7,690 nt of DNA from Alphaproteobacteria bacterium (GTDB taxonomy: Bacteria > Pseudomonadota > Alphaproteobacteria > ATCC43930 > CGMCC-115725), in assembly GCA_017353855.1 (NCBI GenBank), contig JAFMSA010000017.1, positions 10,684 through 18,373 of the forward strand, in the 5' to 3' direction. Every line of letters starts with the position of its first letter. Within the stretch, counting starts at the first letter, position 1. This document shows positions 1-5,726 of the stretch, piece by piece. The translations under genes were made by a program, and so were the position numbers. A model generated the notes under the pieces. It made no database searches, was not told the DNA's origin, and was given only the letters and a program-made list of their open reading frames with translations.

Positions 1-1
1 C

Positions 2-18
2 TAGCTTAGCTTAGCTAG
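2..18. repeat. Short tandem repeat, period 5 (TAGCT x3 plus AG)
   Basis: The window opens with CTAGCTTAGCTTAGCTAG, three head-to-tail copies of TAGCT plus two further bases. The 18 bases contain a stop codon in all six reading frames and form a near-palindrome with two mismatches. It may be a natural microsatellite-like stretch or an artificial stop spacer at a contig join; the sequence alone cannot tell. Confidence 0.5.
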
Positions 19-177
19 GATCGGAACGGGCCTCGTCGCCGTGCAGGCGTTCGGCGGGCGAGCATTACCGCGGCACCTGGCCCGACTGCCCCTATCTTAC
101 CGACATGGCCAGATGCCGGGCCACGATGGTTGGCTCGCGCGGGACACGGTAGCCCCCCTTGCGCCGCGAAAGCCACT

Positions 178-540
178 ATGGAACATTGCGATATGTACAT
201 ACTGTCACATTGCTTTCGTGGGTCGATGGCGCTCGCAGCGCGTCTTGAGCGCGAGGCTGGGCTGCTTATTATCAACGTCCGAGATCCTGACGAGTTCATC
301 GGTCCTCTTGGCCACCTCAGAGCAGCGAACAATATGCGGCGGCTTAATGGATCACCGTCACAACTAACCGGTCTGGTTCCAACCAACCGGCCTGCAGTGA
401 TCGTGTGTAAAGCCGTCCGCCGTCCATCAATGCGGCCACAGCAGTTGCGGGGGCGGGCCGGGGTGGCGCAGGCGCCGGTATTGCGCGGCGGGATGGAAAT
501 GGCCCGCGGTTGGCTTGCCGGCAAGCTGAAACGCGCCTGA
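178..540 (+). CDS. Rhodanese-like sulfurtransferase domain protein (divergent)
   Basis: This is a single-domain rhodanese-like protein of about 120 residues (ATG at 178; other in-frame starts are TTG 130, ATG 193 and ATG 226, none with a good ribosome binding site). Rhodaneses carry sulfur as a persulfide on an active-site cysteine. Visible family marks are the NVRDPDEF strand-loop (about residues 33-40), GPLGH (42-46), the VIVC strand with the candidate catalytic Cys77, the loop C-K-A-V-R-R, and LRGGM followed by W112 at the C-terminus. The usual loop is C-x-x-G-x-R; here the glycine is valine and the helix after it is unusually rich in Arg, Pro and Gln, so activity is uncertain. It ends 12 bases before the MoeA-like gene, which suggests one transcript and a sulfur-related role in Moco maturation (inference). 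It could also be an early-stage pseudogene. Confidence 0.5.
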   Translation: MEHCDMYILSHCFRGSMALAARLEREAGLLIINVRDPDEFIGPLGHLRAANNMRRLNGSPSQLTGLVPTNRPAVIVCKAVRRPSMRPQQLRGRAGVAQAPVLRGGMEMARGWLAGKLKRA

Positions 541-544
541 AGAG
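538..544 (+). promoter_or_regulatory. Ribosome binding site for the MoeA-like gene
   Basis: TGAAGAG overlaps the rhodanese stop codon and lies 8 bases before ATG 553. The GAAGAG part is a moderate Shine-Dalgarno match. It supports the start at 553 and translation from a shared transcript. Confidence 0.45.
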
Positions 545-552
545 CACGCCTT

Positions 553-1686
553 ATGGCCAGCCATCATTCGGTCGACGCGGGTATCGCCTGGATCGACGGT
601 GCAACCCGCTGCCTTAACGAAGAAGATGTCCCGGTGCGTGCGGCACGCGGACGGGCACTCACCAAAGATATCCGTGCGGCCGGACCGATTCCGGGCATGG
701 ATCGCGCGGCACGGGACGGATTTGCTGTGCAGGCGAGCGCGTCCTGGGGGGCAAGCTCCTACAATCCAGTGCGGCTGCCGTTGATCGCGGTGACTGCCGG
801 TGAGGCATTGCCGGCTGGGATGGACGCTGTCGTCCCGCTGGAGCTGGCCGAGCCCGACGGCCGGGGATCGATTGAGGTCGTCGACGCAGTGACGGCTGGT
901 GCGAACGTGGAACGACAGGGCGCGGTCGCGGCGAGCGGTGCGACTCTGTCAACTGCCGGAACACGGCTTGGCGCGCAACATATCGGGCTATTGACCGATG
1001 CCGCCGTGTCGGTGGTCCAGGTCGTACGCCGGCCCCACGTGTGCATATTGGTTGTCAAGCCGGTGAAATCCGGCGGGTGGGAGGACAGCAACGGGCCAAT
1101 GATATGCGCGGCGGTCGAGCGCGACGGCGGTGTTGTCGGAGCGTGCGTCGCGGTCGGGCGTGAGCGGACCGCCCTAGCTTCGGCGCTGGCCGAGGCCGGC
1201 GCCGATATTGTGCTTCTCATCGGCGGGACCGGGCCCGGCACCGATGATCAGTCGGCCGCGGCGGTCACTGCGGCGGGGGAACTTGCGCTCCACGGAATTG
1301 CGCTGTGTCCGGGGGAAACGACCGGTCTCGGCCGCATTGTCAGCGGGTCGCCGGTCGTTCTTTTGCCGGGCGCACCGGCGGCGTGCCTGTGGAGCTACGA
1401 GCTGTTCGGCGGACGGGCAATCCGGCGGCTCGGCGGGCGTAATGCCGAGCTCCCTTACCGGTCGCGCGAGATGGCTACCGCACGAAAAATCGTCTCGGCT
1501 CTCGGTATGACCGAGATCTGCCCGGTGCGCAATGGCCGGGGTGACACCGTCGAACCCCTGCCCTCTTTCGCAGAGACCGGGCTCGTGGCCGCGGTCAGCG
1601 CCGATGGCTTCGTCATCGTCCCGGAAGGAAGCGAAGGCTATCCGCAAGGTGCTCGGGTGAGCGTCTACCTGTATGACAAGCGCTGA
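553..1686 (+). CDS. MoeA-like molybdopterin-binding protein, lacking canonical catalytic motifs
   Basis: At 377 residues this is close to a normal MoeA (about 400). The MoeA order is visible: IPGMDRAARDGFAV (46-59, retaining the Asp of the canonical MDGYAV motif), TAGEALPAGMDAVV (81-94), IGLLTDAAVSVVQVVRRP (144-161), DSN (178-180), the MoCF-type GGTGPGTDD (224-232), PGET (253-256), LLPGAP (270-275), and a C-terminal beta domain (about 305-375). MoeA inserts molybdate into adenylylated molybdopterin. However, GED becomes GAV, the TGDE loop is replaced by KPVKSGG with about 8 residues deleted, and KPGKP becomes CPGET, so residues known to matter in E. coli MoeA (GDE glutamate, the lysines) are missing. 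From memory, a MoeA-like subfamily with GGTG and HGIA-x-x-PGET motifs exists as 'molybdopterin-binding protein', so this looks like a specialised paralog rather than random decay. A binding, scaffold or Moco-handling role is inferred. It lies in an apparent operon with the rhodanese and upstream of a full MoeA. Confidence 0.85.
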   Translation: MASHHSVDAGIAWIDGATRCLNEEDVPVRAARGRALTKDIRAAGPIPGMDRAARDGFAVQASASWGASSYNPVRLPLIAVTAGEALPAGMDAVVPLELAEPDGRGSIEVVDAVTAGANVERQGAVAASGATLSTAGTRLGAQHIGLLTDAAVSVVQVVRRPHVCILVVKPVKSGGWEDSNGPMICAAVERDGGVVGACVAVGRERTALASALAEAGADIVLLIGGTGPGTDDQSAAAVTAAGELALHGIALCPGETTGLGRIVSGSPVVLLPGAPAACLWSYELFGGRAIRRLGGRNAELPYRSREMATARKIVSALGMTEICPVRNGRGDTVEPLPSFAETGLVAAVSADGFVIVPEGSEGYPQGARVSVYLYDKR

Positions 1687-2223
1687 GTCAACTACCCCAT
1701 GACTGAAGTCCGGGGCCAGGGGTGCGAACATTTCCCCACGACAGGCCGGCCGACACGGGCCGGCGAAAAATCGCCGATAAGTACCGCAGCCGCTCACCAT
1801 CGCAGGAGCGCAGATCGCCCGGAAGTCCCCACGCCAGCGGTTACCCGCTGCCTACCCACGATGGGCTGTGCCGGATTGTTAACGCCGAGACCGCACCGTC
1901 CGAAGCCGGTGAACCGTTATGTGCCCAGCAGTGCCTTATTCGCGGCCCGCACCCGGCCCCGCAAGCCCCTGGTATGAACCATCGCGATAAGCAGCGCCTG
2001 AAAGGCGGTTGCCTCTCGTGCGCAATTCAAGCTATCCGTTTTTTGCACACAAGTCCGAAAATGAGGCGCCGCAAACGGATCGTCCGTCGAAGAGGGTCAG
2101 GTTTGGAGACGATGCCGCATATGCTGTAGTACCAAGCGAGAGCCGCGGAGAGTTTCCACCGCACGTCCCTCAGAACCCCCTGGCTTTGGCCATCGGCAGG
2201 TTTAGGGCAGAGTTGCACAAGCC
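1687..2223. other. 537-base intergenic region with multiple hairpins between the two moeA-type genes
   Basis: No convincing gene is seen. The stretch holds overlapping hairpins at 1745-1776, a perfect 6-bp hairpin with loop TTAC at 1835-1850 (CAGCGG/CCGCTG), and a small one at 1995-2007 (CGCCT-GAA-AGGCG). A short + strand open frame beginning at GTG 2018 ends in an ATGA overlap with the next gene, but its protein (about 69 residues) is not recognised. No clear sigma-70 promoter or molybdate-box was found. It may be a long structured leader of the downstream gene or the remains of a lost gene. Confidence 0.5.
1745..1776 (+). repeat. Two overlapping, mutually exclusive hairpins 3' of the MoeA-like gene
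   Basis: GCCGGCC (1745-1751) pairs perfectly with GGCCGGC (1758-1764) around a 6-base loop. The end of that stem is also part of CGGCGA (1761-1766), which pairs with TCGCCG (1771-1776) around AAAA. The two cannot form together. They lie 58 bases after the stop codon, with no U-tract, so this is not a standard intrinsic terminator. It could be a Rho-related 3' end, an mRNA-stabilising stem, or a switch. Confidence 0.45.
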
Positions 2224-4179
2224 ATGAACGACATCCCGACCGCGTTGCGGAACCTCGCCCGGCAGGAGCAGTTTCTCGACGTCATCGACCGCGAGACGGC
2301 GTCAGCGCGGTTTCACAGGCATCTCGATCTGCGCCCGGTCGGCGCCGAGACGATACCGTTGTCGCAAGCGCTCGGGCGCGTCCTGGCGCGCGGGGTTATC
2401 GCCGAGATAGACGTGCCCGGTTTCGATCGGTCCGGCGTCGACGGGTTCGCCGTGCGTGCCGAGGACACGGTATTCGCAAGCGAACGCGCGCCAAAAGCGC
2501 TGGCGCTGAACACCGAGATCCTCACTCCCGGCACGGTGCCGCAGCTTACCGTTGCACCAGGTACGGCGACTTTGATTGCGACTGGGGGAATGGTGCCGCG
2601 CGGGGCCGACGCGATCATCATGGTCGAGCACACCGAAACACGGGATGACGGTGGGCACATGGCGATCGAGGTCCGTCGGGCGGCTGCAGCCGGCCAATTC
2701 ATCGCCTTCGCCGGCAGTGACCTGGCGCGCGGTGAAACCGTGCTGCGCGCGGGCCAAGTATTGTCCGCGCGCGAGATCGGCATGCTGGCTGCGGTCGGTT
2801 GCGCTGCCGTCGAAGTCTGGCGGCGACCGCAGATCGCCATCATCTCGACCGGTGACGAGATCGTCGCCCCTGGTCGGCCGATTGGTCCCGGCGCGGTCTA
2901 TGATTCGAACGCCGCGATCCTGGCCGCTGCCGTCGAGGAGGCCGGTGGCTGCGCCAAGCCTCTCGGCATCGGGCCGGATGAGGTGAGCGTGTTGTCACGT
3001 CTCGTTGCCGAAGGGCTCGCCACCTGTGACATGGTGATTCTGTCCGGTGGCACATCGAAGGGCGCGGGCGATCTGTGCTACCGCGCCATTTCCTCGTTCA
3101 ACGACCCCGGGGTCGTCGTGCATGGCGTCGCGTTGAAGCCGGGCAAGCCGCTCTGTCTCGCGGTAACCGGCCGCAAACCGATCGTGATACTGCCCGGTTT
3201 CCCGACCTCGGCGATCTTTACCTTCCATGAATTTGTTGGCCCGGTGATCCGCGCCTTTGCGGGATTGCCGGAGAAACAGGCCGAACGGCTGCCCGCGACA
3301 TTGCCGATGCGCATCGCCTCGGAGCGTGGCCGCACCGAATATTTGATGATATCGCTGGTGCGCGGCGAGGGTGAGGGTCCGCTCGCGGCCTATCCGACTT
3401 CCAAAGGCTCGGGTGCGGTGACAGCCTTTAGCCAGGCTGACGGGTTCATCACGATCGGCCAGCATGTCGAGAGCCTGCCCGCCGGCACGCCGGTCGAGGT
3501 GCAGTTGATCGGCCGGGCGCAGCTCGCCGATCTGGTGATCATCGGCAGCCACTGCGTCGGCCTCGATCTGCTGATCGGTCGCCTGCAATCCGAAGGGATC
3601 TCGGTCAAGGCGATCAATGTCGGCAGCACCGGCGGGCTCGCGGCCGCCGAGCGTGGCGAGTGCGACATTGCCGCAATTCATCTGATGGATCCGGAAACCG
3701 GCGAGTACAACCGTCCGTTCCTCACCGCTGCGCTTGAGCTCGTCTCCGGCTATCGCCGGCTGCAAGGGATCGTGTTTCGCAAGGGCGACCCGCGCTTCGA
3801 GGGCCGGTCCCTCGAGGATGCCATTGGCGGTGCAACCGCCGCACCGGATTGCCTGATGGTCAACCGCAATGCCGGCAGTGGGACCCGCATCCTGACGGAT
3901 CGTTTGCTCGGAGGCGCAAAGCCGGTGGGGTACTGGTCGCAACCGAAGTCGCACAACGCCGTTGGTGCGGCGGTCGCGCAAAACCGGGCGGATTGGGGGA
4001 TTGCGATCGAGACCATTGCCCGGCAATACAGGCTTGGCTTCATCCCGGCACAGGATGAACACTATGATTTTATTGTGCCAAAGGCGCGGTTTGCTCGCCC
4101 TGCAGTGCAGCGCTTTCTCGCCGCGCTCGCGGACCCGGTGGTGCGAAGCGAGCTAACCGCGCTCGGTTTCAGGATCTGA
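2224..4179 (+). CDS. moeA: MoeA-PBP fusion: molybdopterin molybdotransferase with C-terminal substrate-binding-like domain
   Basis: The 651-residue protein joins a full MoeA (about 15-428) to a PBP-like domain (about 435-650). The MoeA part has intact motifs: VPGFDRSGVDGFAV (64-77, Asp73), TGGMVPRGADAIIMVE (120-135), STGDEI (208-213), DSN (227-229), LSGGTSKGAGD (273-283), HGVALKPGKP (300-309), LPGFPTS (323-329), then the beta domain IV. It should catalyse molybdate insertion into molybdopterin-AMP in the cytoplasm. The C-terminal part resembles the periplasmic-binding-protein-like fold found in MoeA and ModE/LysR-type fusions: GSHCVGLDLL (441-450), VGSTGGLAAAERGECDIAAIHLMD (466-489 region), TGEYN (492-496), NRNAGSGTR (548-556) and a C-terminal helix (624-647). 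It has no signal peptide, so it should act in the cytosol, perhaps binding an oxyanion or cofactor ligand (inference). The ATG at 2224 is kept because ARQEQFLDV near residue 12 fits my memory of family starts. The ribosome binding site is weak. Confidence 0.93.
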   Translation: MNDIPTALRNLARQEQFLDVIDRETASARFHRHLDLRPVGAETIPLSQALGRVLARGVIAEIDVPGFDRSGVDGFAVRAEDTVFASERAPKALALNTEILTPGTVPQLTVAPGTATLIATGGMVPRGADAIIMVEHTETRDDGGHMAIEVRRAAAAGQFIAFAGSDLARGETVLRAGQVLSAREIGMLAAVGCAAVEVWRRPQIAIISTGDEIVAPGRPIGPGAVYDSNAAILAAAVEEAGGCAKPLGIGPDEVSVLSRLVAEGLATCDMVILSGGTSKGAGDLCYRAISSFNDPGVVVHGVALKPGKPLCLAVTGRKPIVILPGFPTSAIFTFHEFVGPVIRAFAGLPEKQAERLPATLPMRIASERGRTEYLMISLVRGEGEGPLAAYPTSKGSGAVTAFSQADGFITIGQHVESLPAGTPVEVQLIGRAQLADLVIIGSHCVGLDLLIGRLQSEGISVKAINVGSTGGLAAAERGECDIAAIHLMDPETGEYNRPFLTAALELVSGYRRLQGIVFRKGDPRFEGRSLEDAIGGATAAPDCLMVNRNAGSGTRILTDRLLGGAKPVGYWSQPKSHNAVGAAVAQNRADWGIAIETIARQYRLGFIPAQDEHYDFIVPKARFARPAVQRFLAALADPVVRSELTALGFRI

Positions 4180-4313
4180 CCCGCCACCCCGATAGGGATC
4201 GTCTCTGACGAAATACGTAAGGCCGCTGCGCGTCTTAATGAAACAGGTCGCCTGATCCGCGCACATGCGCGAGACCAGTTCAATCAACGTGTCTGAGGCT
4301 GCGACATCCTGCG

Positions 4314-4332
4314 CCCGCCGATTTTCGGCGGG
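4314..4332. repeat. Perfect 8-bp hairpin, 134 bases after moeA
   Basis: CCCGCCGA (4314-4321) pairs exactly with TCGGCGGG (4325-4332) around a TTT loop. No T-run follows on either strand, so it is not a classical intrinsic terminator. It may still mark the processed or Rho-dependent 3' end of the moeA transcript. Confidence 0.45.
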
Positions 4333-4738
4333 ACAAGCACCAACCGGCATAGCCATCACCGCGCGGATATAACCGCGCAATCGCTTGTGCGCGAGGCTGC
4401 GCCTTCAGATCAGGTGCGCAGATCCGACGTCCGCGGCGCACGTGGAAGCGTACTGCTCCTGGGGGCGGCGGATCTTCCGGTAGCCGGCAAACAACCTGGG
4501 GCTCTGAAGGGAATCCCGTAAGCTCTCCACAGCTCTCGCCAGACGGGCGCCCGGCCCGTGTCTTCCTAGGTTCGCGTGGAGATCGGCAAGAGCCTCTCCC
4601 CGCTTGCAGGTTGAAGGTGCCGTGACAATTGGCGGTTGCATCACCGCCGCTGCCGGCCCTCGCAGCGCCCACCCACACCCGCGCTGGCCGGGCCAAGTAC
4701 GCTTTAGGTTGCCTTTTCTCTGCTTCGCCTGATCGGAC

Positions 4739-4773
4739 ATCGCGTGAATAGAGCGCGATACTCGCTAATCGCG
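4739..4773. promoter_or_regulatory. Possible operator: three ATCGCG/CGCGAT sites
   Basis: ATCGCG (4739-4744) and CGCGAT (4754-4759) form an inverted repeat with a 9-base spacer, and a third ATCGCG lies at 4768-4773. Spacing of 14-15 bases between starts could suit a dimeric regulator. The group lies about 30-60 bases upstream of the possible promoter for the DUF1488-like gene. No regulator is identified, and GC-rich hexamers recur by chance. Confidence 0.25.
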
Positions 4774-4799
4774 GCAGATGCGTTACCCGTCAATCGTTA

Positions 4800-4829
4800 T
4801 TGTTGCATTTCGCTCTTCGAACATATAGA
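4800..4829 (+). promoter_or_regulatory. Possible sigma-70-type promoter of the DUF1488-like gene
   Basis: TTGTTG (4800-4805) and TATAGA (4824-4829) are separated by 18 bases, giving an expected 5' leader of about 30 bases before ATG 4865. The local sequence is more AT-rich than its surroundings. Both hexamers match the consensus only partly. Confidence 0.3.
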
Positions 4830-4864
4830 GAACACTGTCGCAGTACAACCAGCCTAAGACGGTG

Positions 4865-5173
4865 ATGTTCTTCACTTTTCCGGATGACGCCCGATGGAAT
4901 GCAGAACGCCAGGCCGTGGAGTTCAGCGTCGAAATCGGGGAATACCGCGGCATGGTGCGGATACCCCGGCGCGTGTTCCAGCGCCTGCTGCCCGATAGCC
5001 CCGTTCCCGAGCGCTGCGTTGAAGCATACCACTTACAGCGAACGCGCTTTGAAATGGTCGTGGAGCGGAAGCTGCGCCGGCGTCAGTTGACCGAAGACGG
5101 AAATGTCGAGATCACGGGCCGCGATTTGCGCGAAGGCGCTCCGCCGGGCTCCTGGAGTGACGGGCGGCGGTAG
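4865..5173 (+). CDS. Small DUF1488-like protein
   Basis: This 102-residue basic, soluble protein has no signal peptide or membrane segment. The start MFFTFPDDARWNAERQAVEF, the central beta-strand segment (about 21-36), the helix CVEAYHLQRTRFEMVVERKL (51-70) and the ending RRRQLTEDGNVEITGRDL (71-88) follow the pattern I recall for DUF1488 proteins: an N-terminal FPD-x(n)-W-x-x-x-R-x-A-V-x-F, a helix with x-R-x-x-x-E-x-x-x-E-R-K, then G-x-V-x-I-x-x-x-D-L. The function of that family is not known. ATG 4865 is chosen; GTG 4862 immediately before it is an alternative and neither has a strong ribosome binding site. It appears to be monocistronic behind its own possible promoter. The tail after residue 90 is Gly/Pro/Arg-rich and probably disordered. 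Confidence 0.65.
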   Translation: MFFTFPDDARWNAERQAVEFSVEIGEYRGMVRIPRRVFQRLLPDSPVPERCVEAYHLQRTRFEMVVERKLRRRQLTEDGNVEITGRDLREGAPPGSWSDGRR

Positions 5174-5726
5174 CTGCTGCAGCGGTCGGCCTAGGGCATG
5201 GAGGAGGACCGGCAGCGCGCGCAAGCCCTCCCTGGTTGAGGCAAACCTCACCCAGCGCTTCTCACCCGGCAGATACCTCGCCTTTGCTGGATCTCTGGGG
5301 AGGCGGTCATGTCGCGCTTGCTACAAATCTCGGCGAACGAACAATCATCACCGTTCGACGCCAAGGGGTCATTTGCGGGATATATCTCCTGCCCGGCGCC
5401 AAGCCCGCCGTGGTGCCGTAAAATCCGTCTGCTTGGCCGGTAGGAGCTCATTTTCCGGCGAGATCGAGCCAAAGCGGGCCAAACTGAGCAGGAGCAGGCT
5501 CATTTCAGCCTCAAGAGATTACGATGCGAACATTTTTCCGCCTCAAGACATGAACACGGTAGCTTCGGATTCCGAGAGTGACCTGATGCGAGATGCAGTG
5601 AGCAATCTTCGAAATTGGGGGGCAGCGCTGAATGTGCAGGGCGATTTCCCGGTCAGGAACCATGAAACGCACCACTCTGCAGAACTCAGACCCATGCCCA
5701 GGGCACGATCCAAATAGAAGTTCGCG
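5174..5726. other. 553-base intergenic region with a doubtful small ORF
   Basis: No recognised gene. A frame opening after a stop at 5158 and ending at 5421 reads as a plausible protein (LLDLWGGGHVALATNLGERT in the middle), but its only candidate start is TTG at 5236, so it may be a remnant. A second frame, ATG 5550 to TAG 5717, would give 55 residues and ends 9 bases before the glycosyltransferase; it has no ribosome binding site. No promoter or terminator stands out. Confidence 0.4.
5716..5720 (+). promoter_or_regulatory. Ribosome binding site for the glycosyltransferase
   Basis: AGAAG lies 6 bases before ATG 5727, a modest Shine-Dalgarno match. The following codons immediately give the ISIIIPTLNE strand that opens GT-A family-2 enzymes, so this start is well supported. 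Confidence 0.4.

Larger units (their letters stand above)
4180..4864. other. 685-base region without a convincing gene
   Basis: This holds a strong hairpin at 4314-4332, a short inverted repeat GCGCGG-ATATAA-CCGCGC at 4361-4378, an ATCGCG repeat group at 4739-4773 and a possible promoter near 4800-4829. Minus-strand open frames are present, including one of about 75 codons ending at 4153 that overlaps the moeA 3' end, and one beginning at ATG 4740. Neither product is recognised, and their composition (Arg/Pro/Gly-rich, no motif) is typical of chance frames in GC-rich DNA. A decayed minus-strand gene cannot be excluded. Confidence 0.5.

Noticed and set aside
192..201. TATGTACATA palindrome as an operator for the rhodanese gene
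   Set aside because: A single 10-base palindrome, inside the preferred reading frame and with no nearby promoter hexamers.
1174..1800. 208-codon minus-strand frame opposite the MoeA-like gene
   Set aside because: Low-complexity, Arg/Ala/Pro-rich product with no motif; a shadow of the plus-strand gene.
1919..2090. Minus-strand frame ending at TAA with GLRGRVRAANKALLGT as the C-terminus
   Set aside because: Looks mildly protein-like, but no start, no known family and no further support; could be a remnant only.
2995..4062. 355-codon open frame on the minus strand, antisense to moeA
   Set aside because: It lies fully opposite the well-supported MoeA-PBP gene, its protein shows no family motif, and long antisense frames are expected opposite GC-rich codons.
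4361..4378. GCGCGG-ATATAA-CCGCGC as a molybdate-responsive (ModE) box
   Set aside because: It has only one TATAA core and lacks the two spaced TATAT half-sites of ModE boxes; it also lies downstream of moeA, not near a start.
4153..4380. About 75-codon minus-strand frame overlapping the moeA 3' end
   Set aside because: Parts read like a protein (LIELVSRMCADQATCF), but it begins at TTG, overlaps moeA, has no recognised homolog or ribosome binding site.
5236..5421. 61-codon plus-strand frame after the DUF1488-like gene
   Set aside because: Only a TTG start, no ribosome binding site, and no recognised family.
5103..5717. 204-codon plus-strand frame overlapping the DUF1488-like gene
   Set aside because: Its first part overlaps the better-supported gene in another frame and is Arg/Ser-rich without motif; only its last 55 codons were kept as a doubtful candidate.
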